From assembly GCA_022578965.1 (NCBI GenBank), contig MU400516.1, positions 248,001-312,000 of the forward strand: DNA of 64,000 nt, given 5' to 3'. Positions 1 to 14,878 of this stretch are shown one piece after another; within the stretch, counting starts at the first letter, position 1, and each line of letters begins with the position of its first letter. The notes under the pieces were generated by a model. It saw nothing but the letters and a program-made list of their open reading frames with translations. It was not told where the DNA came from and made no database searches. Source of the stretch: Xylaria sp. FL1777 (Eukaryota > Ascomycota > Sordariomycetes > Xylariales > Xylariaceae). The position numbers and the translations under genes were made by a program.

Positions 1-1187
1 TAACCCTTCCTCGCCTTGGCTGGCCTGGTCAGCGAGTGAGTCGACAGTCCGCGACCGTGTGTGTAATAAACAGCCACTTCATCCACCTTCATCCACTTCA
101 CCCACCCATGTCTCACACAGGGGACTCACACACACGCCTGCGCTATTCTTAAATTCGATGGCGCTAGCCGTAAAGGCGGCCTGCCTATTCCTGTGGGCAT
201 CTGTGGGACTGCTGGGGCATACTGTCGTGGTGTACTGTACAGATTACACCCAGTTTCCGACCCAGTCAATGGGCAGACAGGGAGGCGAGGCAGGGGGTTG
301 CTTGAGGAATGGACCCAAGTGCTTCTAGGGCGCTCCACTTGGAGGAGACGAACGGATGAGATGGGCACCTGGCAAGGGTAGGGGGCAAGGATTGAGGCTT
401 GGTCGTGGGTGCGTACACTGCACCAAGCCCTTTGCCCGCAGATACACTGAGTACGACGGTATCTAGTACACAGCATACGAGGAGAGGAGGACAAGGATCA
501 TGTCTGACACACGAAAATAAATTATCCACTCAGACGCTTGCTGTTATTAGTCGAGCGGTGTTGCCTTGGTGTGCGCCAATTCTGGCCACGAGCCATGTTC
601 CAATATTTAATACCACACCCTGGACAGAACCTGGGCTAGCGAGAGTCTTGGTACGGTCATGGTCGCCCTGAAAAGTTGGACGAGCCACTCAGCCCCTGTC
701 GATGAACGACGGCGGGCTACGGCGGGCGGAGAATGAACAATACACTACCTACACTACGATGTAGTATGCGCACTATATGCGTAGACTGTACACTACCTCC
801 CAGAGGAGCAAGATGAGAAGGAGACGGAAAAAAAAATCGATGGGGAAAAAAAGGGGGGGCGTGCGTGTGATCAGTCGCCAGAGCCAGGACACTCCCCAAT
901 AACCCTGCCTACTATTGACAGCGACAAGTCGAACGAACAAAGGTGAGTGGCTGCTGACACTCCACATCCTTTCATCTTGTTGGTGCAGCCGACAGCCCCG
1001 GTGACTCGCATAGTTTTGCTTCTTTGCCTGGCAAGACCATGATTACAGGTACGGTAGTCTAGTGTAGGTACGCAACTGACAGTCGATTCGCCAGCCGCTT
1101 GACGTGTAAACACTTCACAAGAAGACTTCTGGATACCCATTACCACATGCCTCCATGCCTCCTCCATAGCCCTATCACTAGGTAGGG

Positions 1188-1211
1188 AAAAAAAAAAAAA
1201 AAAAAAAAAAA
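1188..1211. repeat. Poly-A tract (24 nt)
   Basis: An uninterrupted run of A in the left spacer. It is a homopolymer microsatellite. It could also be the fossil tail of a retroposed sequence, but no coding relic or target duplication was seen next to it. Confidence 0.9.
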
Positions 1212-4200
1212 GGGTAGCCTAACTATCATGTGCCCGAACAGACCCGGAGCGTTCATTCCCGGAGAGAAGAACGCTTCGCCTCAGGCGATTCAATATTCAC
1301 GCCATCGAACAACTACACTAATGGCGGAAATACACTAAATGCAAACTTTCAGGTTTATCGAGGTCCGAGGACTGCGTAATAGTCCAGTTTTAGCCAGAGT
1401 GACGTCTACCCATTGATCGTAATGTGTATACTATTAGGTAGGCTCACCACTCTAAAGGTGTAAACCACGTACAAGGTGGGCTGTGTATAGTACACGTGTA
1501 CTGCGGTCGTACACAATTCGGCAGTCTCTTACAGTACACGGCAAACCGAGAATTGGCTTCTCTTATTCGCCACATCGCTCTCGATCCAGCTCGTGCTTTA
1601 ATTTTTTGGGATGTGTGCACAAGGTCCGTGGTTTATAGACAGGTTTAGCATGTTGTTATCATCCCATCGTTTGTGTGCCTGGCGGGGTGCATAAAGTCAT
1701 CTGTCGTAGGACGAGGCTTCTGAGACCCTATTCTGTTCTGGCCTTCACTCTCCCCAGTATTCTGTTGCAAGATATGCCTCGTCATTGGTGCCAGTGCCGA
1801 TCAAAGCTCAAATCCTACAACTATCTGTACGTAGTGCGTATACTATACTATGCTACCTATACATTCGTGGATAGAGAATAGACTTACATGACACCATATC
1901 ATGTTGGTACCTAGTGTGAAGTAGCTTAGCTACTATGCAAAAGTTCGTCACAGTCATCATGATTATCGTTATTATCATCCTCTTCCTCATGCTCTTGTTT
2001 CAAGCTAGTAATAGATCGTCAAATTATCTGTGGAGGTCTTTTGGTGGAAGGATTCTACTTGCTTGGCCCGCCTTACCCGCCTAACAGCTAATATTGGTCT
2101 GCTGGGGCATTCAACTTGGGGAGTCGGAATGCAAGCTGGAGCTCAGACACATCTATTCAGCTAGCTACCGTACGTCTCTACATTGTATCGTATTGTATTG
2201 TATATCATGAGCGTGCAGTCAAGTGTTTCTCTGGCGGAACTGTAATATGCCGTGTTTGAGATGCCACCTGCGCCATCTTGATAATGCATCAGTCTCGCCC
2301 TTTCACTCGAGAGCTGAGATGCACATCTGAAGTCTATAGTTATGAGGCGTAGCGCTTTCGGTCAGCGGCAAAGAGGGTGTCTCTGTTTCTCTCGCGGGAA
2401 TGCCAGCCAGAGAGCCACCTGGGACAGGCTTCTGGGCGACGAACCAGCCTGCCAATCCCTGCCCCAAGCGGTAACGTCTGTGCCAGCAAAGCCAGCTAGC
2501 GTACGTCCTAATGCAAGGGTGGTGGGCGGGAGATTCTGCATGGAGATGTCTGTATGACCAATGGCACCAGCAAGTGGACAGCCACCTGATGCTCTGATTC
2601 GCCGTCGAGTGTCCCAGTTTCGATATTGCAGTCATTCCTGCGATGCTGCCATTGGCCACCACAGATGAACCGCACCACTATCTCCGACGTGGGTGGGAAT
2701 GAGACATGTTCTGGTCTTCCCGCCCGTGTCGCATGCAACAGCCTTGCAAGGAATCACAAATTGGTTTGACAAGCCCACACATCCCGGAGAGAAGTGAGGC
2801 TGTACAGGCCGGGGTCGACCACCAACCCGTGGACAGGACGGGCCACTGCGGCCAATGAGCAGCGAGAGACGTATGCGGACCGTTTAGAATGGGATGGATA
2901 CCGTGCCGTACTCAGTACAGTCGGTAGCTGATCGATGCAAGCGAATCACTCGCCAATTCTTGCTGAGCAATGGCGGTGCTTACCTACGCAGGACACTGCT
3001 CCGTGGGCAATATTGCCTTTTGCGGGTGGTGTGAAGAATGACACCAAACAGGCAGCACCAAATCCAAGGCGTCTTACCAGGCGGCCAGAAGTACACTATA
3101 ATCATACAATAATATCTGGCTCTACGCATATTTCGGCTTATGAGACATTCCCTAAACACCGCGAGACATTTTTGCCCATGCCGTGGTTGCAGTAACTCTA
3201 CGAGATCGTATTGATGCTAACACTTACACGTATATGTTTGAAGTGGATTGTTGGTCAATACACTAAGATGCTTGAAACTCACCGCCAGACTATAAGATCG
3301 CTGCAGTTACTCTTTTGGGATCTTCGTACAGCAAACAGCAATGCTATAGTGTAGGTATTGTAGGGTAGAGAACCAAGTGTTGCCCGTGGTCACGAGATGC
3401 ATCGGCGACGTGAACGTCGCCACAGGGGCGAATGGTCGCGAAGTTTTTTTTTTACTTTACGAGACTCAAAGAACTACCCGGTAGAAACAATCATGTGGGC
3501 ATCTAGATACGCCTCGAACACACTACACTAAAGCCAGGCGATCGCCTCCATCACGCTGATGTGCTTTGTACATTATACACGCACATCGTAGCATCTGTTA
3601 CCTAGTTCAAGGAAACGTCCGAGACATCGGGCACGCCAGGACACGACTAACCATATCACGAGGTCGTCCCATTTCTCAGACGGTTCTCAAACTGCGTCTC
3701 ATTGCACTCACAACATCAAACGCCCTTGCATACTTAGGCGGCTTAATCGAATCGTCAATATGGGGGGCACTCAGGGCGGGTAAGTCTCGCGTCTCGCCGA
3801 AGCCAAGCCTGAGCGCATGATTTTGGTCCGAATCCTACTATAGAGTAGGGAGCAAGTAGGGAGGGCACTGCCCAAGGGGCCGGTATTTGATCGGCGAGAG
3901 AGGGCAGGCAGCCAGGATCATGGCGTAGCAGCGCAGCTTGAATTTCATCTCGACGCTGATCCCGTGCACACAACTCGTAGGCTATTGGAACGGTGATTGT
4001 GTTTTCACGGGCGCATATCGTGCGAGAGGAGAGATTACCGCGTTATGCCGCTGTGCTACGATTGGCGACGAGCGAAGTCCAATGAAAAAAAAACGAAACG
4101 ATCACCGGCGACTGCTATACTTGGTAACGGGCCTGAGTGGGAGCCGCTGATCGTACTCGTCATCCACATCGCCGTGATGTAGTGTAAACACCCAAGTTTC

Positions 4201-4287
4201 TGTAACCAGCAACAAATCTCCGGGCCCCGCGTGTTCCTCCGCGAAAGGTAAAATCTCGTCACTGTCACGTTTTCACTCAGATTTTCG

Positions 4288-4309
4288 TTTTTTTTTTTTT
4301 TTTTTTTTT
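4288..4309. repeat. Poly-T tract (22 nt)
   Basis: An uninterrupted run of T in non-coding sequence. On the minus strand it reads as poly-A. No gene is attached to it. Confidence 0.9.
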
Positions 4310-7300
4310 CTCCCTTTGCAAGGCGACCGTTACACACTAACTTGGGATCGTCAACATCATGCTCAACTGCCTGTTTTGGTCTAGCATTTGACGTCAAGGC
4401 CCGGGATTATGGAAGATCTGATTCTTCGGTAGCGTAGACGCTCCATCGGTATATTTGATAAATCATTTGTGTGAAACAGCTGTGGGAGGTGTATAGGCAG
4501 GAGAGATATTCGTTGCCGTATATCACAACGTCTACTATCTGCCATCATCCAGTAAAATGATCTCTACGCATTACTTGCAGTTCGCCTTCCCACGTGATAG
4601 GGTCATGAGTGTTAATGCCTCAATATGGCTGAACCCGATACTTAGAGTATCACAAAGAAAATTTGTAGTATCACCTATAGGACTTGTCGTCGTATGTGTG
4701 TATGATGAGTATGTGTATAAACTCCAAGATACTACCATTTTTGGCGCCCGAGCATGCTCTTGGCCCTTGTGCGCCAATTACACACACGGACGGTGATGCT
4801 GACGTGAGAATTCAGATCTCTGACCTAGTGTATATGGCTTACTCACTAGGACGCAGATCGGACGATAGAAGGGTTGCACATTCGGCTAGGTAGGAATCAA
4901 ACAAGCTCTCCATGGTGTTGATCCTTCTTAAGGGCCGACGACTCCTTCAGACTCTCCACATAAGCACGATCGCGATCTGCCAATATTGAATTTCAATGTG
5001 ACTATATCGTGCGGCAAGTCGTCGTTTCGTAGGTAAGTGGGATACGTTAGATGTTCGACCTACCGCCGTGCCTCGTCACGCTTCTCACGGCCACTTCCGA
5101 GCCCCTATTAGGGTGGGGCCGTTGTCTGTAATATGGTTTCTCTGTCCAAGGTTACGATTATCCACTGTATGAGTGAACGTCGTGCAGACAAACGTATGCC
5201 CTGTCCTGCCTTGTCCAACCAGAGATGATGACGCAGAACCTGCCTGATCCGCCAGTGTCCCGGGACGAGATCTGACATGTCTGCCTCCTTCGGCTGTCTG
5301 CATAGAGTATTCATCGGCCTCCAACAATTCAGGGGACCATCGACGGATCGGATTGGACAGTGAATAGAGCGGGTGACCCGGCAACATATTATCTGGAGCG
5401 TTAATTTCCACAAGCCACAGTTATCGACGACATCAAGGGCGCCCTGCTTCCAATCAACTGCCGCGCGCTAGGGAGACGACGTTCAGCTACAGCCTCAATG
5501 CCTTACTGTACATGTCTGTCGATAGATGACACCGCCAATTTTCACTTATGCGTGATACCAACGACGGCCCAGGACCTCCCTCATGCATCTCAGAATATCT
5601 CATCAAGATTTAGATATTTTAAATCTCTAGTCCTCTCTCCGAAAAGTGGGCTTGGTCCACGACGGAATATACCTATTGGTCAGTATATACACCTTGGAAG
5701 TGCTAAGTGGGCATTACCTATATCGGCGGGATCTCAGGCGTAGTTTCTGATCGCGCTGGCATAATGCGATTCCGACTTGTTTGTGCGGCTTACAGCCTAG
5801 CTTGGCAGGTCGTACGCGTGTCACAGCTACTAATGATATATTCTTGCGTCGGTTGGGACACGCTAGGCAGCTTTCTATCCGATATGGAAAAATATTGGAC
5901 GAACCCCTCCCAAGCGACTCTTCTCTCGACATTACTCGTCGGTTGAGATATCACAGAGGGAACCAAACGTGAAGCCGCGCCCACCTCGGTTGGGAATAAA
6001 GGGGTAATTAAGGGCGGCGTATGAGAGGAAAGCTTAAGTGTGTCTTACAACTTCCGGTCACACCCCGCCCACGGCTTCCGGCAGGACTCCATCTGTGTTT
6101 CCTGGGGCGATCATCGCATTAGCCATTTGCCACTCTGTGATATCTGTTGTGTCCCCGTTGGGGACGGTAAATTACATTAGTATCCGCGTAGGGTGCCGAA
6201 GCAGAGTCGCGCTGTTCTACGGTGTAGTGGTCTCGCATGCATGTTCCTTGGGCGGGATGCTCAAAAGCCTAGAACAACAATATTTTTGCCACAGAGATAT
6301 TATTATGTCAGCCTCGTGCCGATGTACTAGGATGGGAAACCCGGGAAGGCTGGCGACGTCTTCTGCTATGTATTATGCGTCATCGTCTTGCGTTGGTGGT
6401 GTCTACATCCAGCGATGAATGAAAGACCCGAGTTCTCCAGCTTGCCACCCAACAACTGACTTTCATTTACCGGGAGACACCCTCTTTGAGTCTTTTGTTG
6501 TCACCTCACGCCCAACGGCATCTTCGGCACGGCGATCATGTTGCTTGGGCATCTCGAATTTTATTTCATATAAAAAAACAAAACAACAAGGGTGGGGATA
6601 GACTGGCCAGTACGGAGCCTGGGATAATGGATCAATGCCCGCAGAGGGTCGTCAGTCCACCATTCTCGACTTGCAGCATGCCACAGGCTCGGGCCAGTAA
6701 CTAACATCAGTTATATGCACGAGGTGGCGGGACGGTATTGAAGGATTTGCCCGGGAGGCGGGCAATGCGGCGCGACCTCTGATGTTAGAGCCGGCTGCCA
6801 ATCCCCGAGTGGTTCTCTGTTGCCTGAAAGGTGTTCCCATGTAAAGCTAGATGAGAATCTAGCTAGACGGAGTGCTCCGCATGAACAGCACAACACGTTT
6901 TGACCCAAGCTGTAGGTATCGCATGTCGGAACAAACTCCTTCGTGTCTCCATACGAGAGCGCTGGTATTTATGCGGTGAAATTTCTGTGGACAATCAAAT
7001 GTAGCCGGAATAGTGGTCTTCCATACAAAAACGGCCCGTTGTGACGTGAGAGATCTGTGGTTTAGGGGATGTTCTCGGCCGAGCGGTCACTTCGAATGCT
7101 CGGCGTAAGCCAACTTCATGCTTCACGCGACGTCTCACTACCCAACCACTGGAAACAAGTTCAACCGCTCTTGTGCCGTTTCCTATTGCTTGATGCTACG
7201 TGGGTACAATGAAAACATTGAGTGTTCTGTGATCAACAACACGAAGACCGTTCCCTTGCCAACTCAGGGCACGGCATTAAGCGATGGGGTCACTTGCGAC

Positions 7301-8869
7301 GCTCGCATAACACAGTCTCTATCACACAGGTCCTGTACCAGGCGGTCGGTAGATAACGTCGTCATACAAAGTCAATTTCTACCAACTTCAGAAAAATTCT
7401 ATAGAAACCGTAGCACAAGGGTGCAGCTGCGAAGTCAAGCGGATCGTAGCGCTTGGATATAAACTCAAATACGTAGATCATGAGGCCTTGCAACAACCAT
7501 TGTCGTCAATAGCCTATAGGTTAGTTAGCTGGAACAGTCTGAGTGGCTCTACATGAATTCACGCGTGCCCAATGGTCCAGTGGGCTCCATTCCATGTAAG
7601 ACATGACGTTATATCGGGATAATAAGCTCGGATATCAGTCACAGATACACCTAGATATCATTGGGGGGGGAAAAAAAAAAAGGAGGGCGGGAGATAGATC
7701 CGTAACGGTAAAAACTTTTACGCAGTCCCGAAAAACGTCCTTGATGAGAAGGCAAATAATATGTACCAATATAGCCAGTCGTGGTGTCTTCCGGGAAGAT
7801 TTGGACCTCTCCCAGCAAGAATAATCTCTTCCAACCAGCGATGGACAATGAGTTGTATAATCGACCCAACAAGTTGTTTCTCCAGATGAAGCGAGGGATT
7901 AATTACGCCAGCACACTGGCGAGCAACTCCGGCATGTCGTCCCGCCTCGCTTGTGTAGCTTTGTGCAGCTTGCTGGTAGGTCGATGGCGATTCATTTTCT
8001 CGCCCTTGTGCCATGCTCTTGGGGGGGAGATCTCCCCATCAGCAAACACGCCCGGTGGGCTGGCTCCGCCACGCAGAATGTTCTCGTCTGTGCGTTTGCC
8101 TGTAGTTGTTACTTCGGCGCCGGAACATGCGGCCATGACCGAACGAGCACTGGTCTATTTGTCGCGCCGTGAGGACCGGACTGGTCCAGACGCGCAATTG
8201 AATGCTTCACAGAGGGTGTCAGATGCTACCAACTGAGCGCATAGTCAGCAAGTCTTCGCCTGTTACTAGCATGATTATAGGCACTCACGCATGCATTTCA
8301 CATGAAGGTTTCATAAGATGCAAATTCCAAGGAAGCAGAAGGCATAAGATGGTTTCTGGCGGACTCCGCTGGTCTAGACCAGACCGTCATGACAATGCTG
8401 TGTAGTTGGCACGGACCAGCTCCATTCCTGTGTTAATACGATAGACGCCATTCAATGAGATGTCCTATAGCGTATAGTGTTTGATACAATGAAGGAATCC
8501 CGACGCGCCTTCTGCACTACTGTGAGCGCAAAACAAGCTAGCTTAACAAAAATGTTGGGGGGAAGTTGGGATGTGTAGCTTCTCTATTCATATGCATTTC
8601 TAATTATAGTCTATCCTGGATAGTATGCCTTCGCTGACCCGACTTGATAGAGATACCTCTTAAGAACTGCTGACAACCTGTGTTGAAATATGCTAGCGCC
8701 TTGAAGACGCTCTAGACGACTGATGTGATAGGTGGCCACTGAGCCCAAGTAGATATATCTAGTGTTTTGTTATGACAGTCCAGTTATATGGACAACCCGA
8801 CGTCTACCTGGGCAATTACCATTTGTAGTCCCATTCTCACGAAAGTGCTCTAGGAAGAACCTTGTGACC

Positions 8870-11809
8870 CTATCTCAAGGGACCTGTAACTTTGGATAAG
8901 AAGAATGGGTGCTTTAAGGCTTCTGAAGGGGTAATTCTCTTGTCGGGGTTGAGTGCGAGACAACGTTCAAGTAGGTCAACGAAATTGTTGAGATCTCTAG
9001 ACTCTACATCATTCATCCCCCCTGACGCGGCCATGAGGCGCGTACGGAGATCGCGCGTAGGCTTGACAATAGTGAGAGTACGAATGGTGGTCTACGGAAG
9101 ATCGAGTTAGCAACTATCTATAATTTCTCTCCGGATTTGGATATATAAGAGTATAACAACCCGTTTACAGGAAAAATAGTAGTGAATTCAGGAGTCTTGA
9201 AAATTCGGATCATCTCGTTACTGTATGGATAGGATACAGCCATAAACGAGTGTAGAACATGACGAATGTGAATATGAAAATAAAACGAATGTTATGGGTG
9301 GCAGAGCCAGTCCAAGAAAGAGTCTAAGTTGGTTGCATAGGGAATTGTGCACAACTGACCCGATTCTCATTGCTAACAAGCCGGGTATTGAGAATAAGAT
9401 CGTCGGGAAGCGTGTATACACAGGAAACACCTCAAAACACACGGGGAAGACAAATACACAAAATACAAAATAGTACGTACCTTTCCAAGTGCTTTATCTC
9501 GTTCGGCGCTGACAAAGTTTCCAACCTCATCGAAGTGTAGATGTGACATCTCGCCACGTTTGTAGAGTTTGGCGCTGAATTTGCCACGAATCTCCATAAT
9601 GGCCTTCAGCATCTGGTTGTTACTGTCGCCTGCAAATAAGATTTTCCCAGTGTACAATTCATATAAAGTACAGCCAATGGACCACATGTCAATGGCATAA
9701 TCATACGGCATGCCCAGGATGATCTCAGGTGCTCGATAGAATCGACTGACAAGGTAGGGAGTAATCTCAGTGTGTGCAGTTGCGGCGTCGGATCGATCAA
9801 TAGCTGTCCCTAAGTCGCAGATTTTGAGCACGTTGCGGGTCTCATTGACCTAGACAAAGATTAGCTGTGACTTGTTGCAATGAAACTCAAGATGTCTTAC
9901 CAGAATGTTGTCCGGTTTTAGATCGGCATGTATGATACTGCACTTGCGAAGGTGAGCCAGCGCAACAAATATTTGATGAGCATAGGCACGAGTGGCACTC
10001 AGGTTAATACCAATATTATTACCAAACTTCCTCAGCACCTCACGGAGGTTCAAACTGAGGTTTTCGAATGCTAAACAAAGATGACCCTTGTGCTCGAAAT
10101 GACGCTCAAACTTAACGATGTGCTTGCGATTCTCGGGATCAGCGTCGTTGAGCTTTTGCAGAATAGCGATTTCAGTGAAGCCTCCCTTCCTCAGGGCATC
10201 ATTATTTCGCATCATTTTGATAGCAACAAGCTTCTTGTTAGTGATATCGACAGCTCGAGCCACGCCCGAAAACATGCCTTTACCCAGTGTAGATTGAACT
10301 TGATACCGACCATTCATGATCTCGCCAATGCGGATCTTATAATAGCCATCTTTGTCATCGCCCTCCAGAATGCCACCTCCGTTGGGCTGTGCCAGAGCAG
10401 CAACGTCTTTACGATCATCTGCAGCGGTGTCGAGATGATCGGTCTTTGGCGCGACGAATTTTTCTTCGTCAAAATCCTCAGCAAACATGTCGAAATCGTC
10501 ATCATCGTCGGCCCTTGACTTCTTTGAGCTCGGTTCTTCATGGACTGGAGGTATCTCAGCTTTCTGGTCAGAATGCAAAATCTCCCCATGAGGACCGACA
10601 TGACCATTGCGACGCTCATCCCTCAGTTCATCCTCTCTCATATCAGCTGTGGGATCATAATCTGCAGCGGAAGGCCCGTCTTCCTCGTCACCGTTTCTTG
10701 GGTTGCCATGAGTATTGATAAGCTCTTGATCGTTAGCAATATCAAGTGGTGCAAGTGACAATCCTTCCTGCAAACTCGGTGAACGTGGGGATGAGAAAGC
10801 TGCACGTTATATTAGCAAGAGGACATCTACAAAATATCCGGTCGTTCTTACTGGATTGTGGAGTATTGGCCTCAGTAGCCATCGGCGTGCTTCCTCGTGT
10901 TGTTGTTGGGGATGCACCGTTGGCTTTCTCAGATGACTGTAGAGCTTGCACTAACATTGGGGCCGCTCGTGACTTCGCAACGAGTTCTTGACGTCGGCGT
11001 CGACGGCGTTCTATCTCTGCTTCGATATCGACAGGTTCTTCGTCTTCAAGGAACTTTTCAGGTGCCCTCGCTATATGATTGGCAGGTGTGTCACCTACGC
11101 CGCCGGGGGTAGAACTCGCGTCAGATGAGGCAGAGATAGTATCTGTAGTCCTGACTGTAGATCTTTGTTTAGAAGCATCTGAGAAGTCTTTAATGGGCCG
11201 TGGGCTTTTCTGGTGTTGACTTGACCTAATACTTTCGGTACCATTTCGATCCGTATCTCGACGCACCCGGTCCTTATCTCGTCTTGAATAGTCACCTCGG
11301 TCTCGGTCTCCTCGTGATGAATTGTACGGGGAGCGGGTACGGTTCCTTGGTCGCTTGTCAGGATAGCGGTCGCGATCTGGACTTCGATCTCTGGCTCGAT
11401 CACGGCCGTGGTTCCGATCCCTATCGTCATAATGCAAATTTGCAGCAGATGAATGGGAGGATGGGCGATCTTCATCATCGTAAGAAATACGAGCACGGCG
11501 GAAGCTGTCGCGAGGGTCTTCGTAATGGACACGGAAGCGTCGTGGGTCGGGGTCTAGGCAACCCCCGCGATAGGAATCGCGATCATCGTGAGGTCGCTTG
11601 AGCCCACGGGGTGAGCGAGGCGAGCGGCTTCGGCGGCGTCTTCTCACGCCGTTCCAACTCTCTGGCGATCTTGAGCGTGAAAATCTAGCTTGAGTTCTGT
11701 CCATACGGTCAACACCATGTCCATCAATCTGAGGCAGTGAAGTTGCCTTCGAGTTTCCATCACGGCTCTCTATGATCTCGCCCTCATCGGAACTAGATGG
11801 CGACGCCAT
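8870..11809 (-). CDS. prp4: Prp4-type serine/threonine protein kinase (spliceosome-associated)
   Basis: Kinase of the Prp4/PRPF4B family, which phosphorylates U4/U6.U5 tri-snRNP components in the nucleus during spliceosome activation (family knowledge). Four exons on the minus strand: 10852-11809, 9901-10799, 9481-9849 and 8870-9091, giving about 815 aa. The N-terminal third is Arg/Ser/Asp-rich (RS-like). The kinase domain begins near residue 482 with RYQVQSTLGKGMFSG, followed by VAIKMM (catalytic Lys). The catalytic loop reads HADLKPDN and the magnesium motif CDLG; HAD in place of HRD is typical of Prp4 kinases. The activation segment TPYLVSRFYRAPE is intact. The last exon supplies KPTRDLRTRLMAASGG and the C-lobe end ALNPDKRITPSEALKHPF. 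The last intron is long (389 nt), so a further tiny exon there cannot be excluded. Transcribed divergently from tma7. Confidence 0.93.
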
Positions 11810-12886
<1,077 letters not shown>

Positions 12887-13556
12887 GCCCGCGACATTGA
12901 TGAATATACGAGACCACGACGATGATAACAACAACGACGAGCCGAGATGGGCTATGACGGTCGCTGAAATGGATGAGAACTTCTCACATGGGGTGCTGGG
13001 ATGCTAAGAGCGTCGTGTTGCTTATGGGATACATCTGCTATAGCAGTCAATACATTGTCATCGCAACGGCGGGTCACCGCGTCTTTGCACATAATACCGC
13101 CAAAACGGGATTAGTTCTGATGTCTAAGGACATTGTTCTTGCTAGACTTAGTTCTCTATCAGTAGCCTGGCAGAACCAAAAATTCACAGGCAAAACAGCT
13201 TCTAGATAAATTTTACAAGAAGGAAGGGAAATTCCAATACAGAAACCTCTGGTAAAATATCTAGTAACGGGTGCGCAACTGAATCTGCGGGATCTGAAGA
13301 GATACTTGTGATGGGTTAAATGCAGCTGCTGCCATCTGGCACGAGTCCACTGTCTCTCAACCTCAACAGTTGGCAAACCATCAACTCAACCAACGTAGTA
13401 TAACATCGAAGTCATTATATCCCCATTTCACATGTCATTTCGATTTGTAAAATTCCCTTTATTCTACATAGACTACACGTAACCTAACTTTAGCCTGAGA
13501 AGATGATAGCATAGCTTATTCCCTCCACACAATTTCCTTTGTATCCATCTCACGCC
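12887..13556. other. Spacer between tma7 and the PAQR gene
   Basis: Non-coding as far as I can see: tma7 3' region on the left, PAQR promoter on the right. A 100-codon minus-strand frame at 13074-13376 has no recognisable domain and is not called. Confidence 0.6.
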
Positions 13557-14878
13557 ATGGTCTCACCGAAGCCAGCTCAACCACGACAGCGGCGGCGGCG
13601 GCGCTCCTCGTCCGCCGTCTCAGCACTAGCCGAAGCCGCGATAGCAGCCGAGCAAAAAGTATCGTCGGCACTACTCCTGCTGTGGGACGAGCTGCCGCAT
13701 TGGCGCCGGGACAACGCCTTCATCCTCTCGGGCTACCGTCCGGCAAGCAACAGCTACGTCGCGTCATTCCTGAGCGCCTTCAGCGTGCACAACGAGAGCG
13801 TGAACATATGGACTCACGCCGTAGGCTCGCTCGTCCTCGTGCCCCTGGCGGTGCTGTATCTCTACGCGGAGATCGCCCCGCGCTACCCGAGCGCCAGCCC
13901 GACCGACGAGCTCGTCTTCGCGTGCTTCCTCGGCGGCGCCGCGCTGTGCCTCGGCATGAGCGCCACGTTCCACGCGCTGTCTAACCACTCCGAATCCGTC
14001 GCCAAGTGGGGGAACAAGCTCGATTACTCGGGTATTGTGTGCTTGATCGTTGGCAGTTATGTCCCGGCGCTGTACTATGGCCTCTTCTGTAAGCCCGTGT
14101 TGCTGAGTGTGTATTTATACGGAGTAAGTTTTTCCGAAGATGCAGAAATTCTAACCTTTATCTTTACTTGGGAATGATATGGGCAAAGACAGAAAAAAAA
14201 TTGGTAGACAAGAACTAGTCGACTATGTTGCTGATGTGGGTATCTTGGCTTATAGATTTTCCTACTTGGCTTCGGATGTGGTGTCGTTTCCTGGGTTGAG
14301 CGCTTCCGGACACCACGTTGGCGCCCAGTAAGTAATTGTCAAAGTTCTTTATTTTTATTTACTTCCCTTTCTACTTCTAAGCTGTAACAACTCCTCTTTG
14401 GGCTGGGATATTGCCTCGAAATCCTTCCACGTTCCCGAAGCGCTCGAACCGTTAAGAAAGGGGTTAACTAACTTCTAGTGGTGCAGTATCGAGCCGCTAT
14501 GTTCGTTGGGTTGGGCGTTTCAGGTGTCGTCCCCGTCTGCCACGGGCTCACAATCTATGGATACCACTCCCTAAACGAGCGGATGGGGTTGAACTGGGTC
14601 CTATTTCAGGGCGGACTCTACATCTTCGGTGCCTTTTTATATGCTGTGAGCAAACGAACCATGACCCTCCCCCTCAAAACAAACGTGGAGATGAATATTG
14701 ACAGGATTGCAAGGTACGTTGGCCTGAACGGACATCACCGGGAACCTTCGATATTTGGGGTCACTCACACCAGCTCTTTCACATCCTCATCTTGCTCGCC
14801 GCAGCTTCTCACCTCAGGGGCATGGCGAAGGCTTTTGATTATCATCATAGTATCCTAGGGGCTCAGTGTTCATTGTAG
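13557..14878 (+). CDS. PAQR / adiponectin receptor-like membrane protein (Izh family, HlyIII superfamily)
   Basis: Seven-transmembrane protein of the ADIPOR/Izh group, linked in fungi to sterol, zinc and ceramidase-type functions (family knowledge). Four exons: 13557-14123, 14256-14327, 14487-14645 and 14714-14878, about 320 aa. Features in order: basic, Ala-rich N-terminus; LLLWDELPHWRRDNAFILSG; the zinc-site motif SATFHALSNHS near residue 134; LDYSGI; and the second zinc-site motif HSHQLFH near residue 283. The last motif appears only after removing a 68-nt intron (14646-14713). Its acceptor is placed so that LYAVRWPERTSPGTFDIWG is continuous; an acceptor nine bases upstream would add DCK. 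The start was taken at the CGCCATGG context rather than the upstream TTG. Convergent with the TFIIIC-like gene. Confidence 0.9.

Larger units (their letters stand above)
1..8869. other. Gene-poor spacer, no supportable gene
   Basis: No reading frame here resembles a known family, and the longest open frames (about 120-150 codons, both strands) have unconvincing composition and lack recognisable splice-linked extensions. Base composition looks fairly balanced, unlike the AT-leaning spacers further right. Visible simple sequence includes an A-run at 1188-1211, a T-run at 4288-4309 and a G8/A11 run at 7663-7681. No tRNA, rRNA or terminal repeat was recognised. It could be old degraded repeat DNA or non-coding transcription units; the sequence alone does not decide. 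Confidence 0.6.

Noticed and set aside
1..10. TAACCC at the window start as a telomere repeat
   Set aside because: Only one unit is present and it is not repeated.
126..494. 122-codon minus-strand frame
   Set aside because: Overlapped by frames on both strands, with no domain, signal or splice context.
6038..6418. 126-codon plus-strand frame
   Set aside because: Cys/Ser-rich but without recognisable domain, start context or splice partners; looks accidental.
7060..7110. tRNA-like A-box word (GGCCGAGCGG)
   Set aside because: It is part of a short hairpin (CCGAGC/GCTCGG); no B-box or cloverleaf could be built.
7781..8236. 151-codon plus-strand frame, longest in the left spacer
   Set aside because: Composition is not protein-like, other frames overlap it, and there is no family resemblance.
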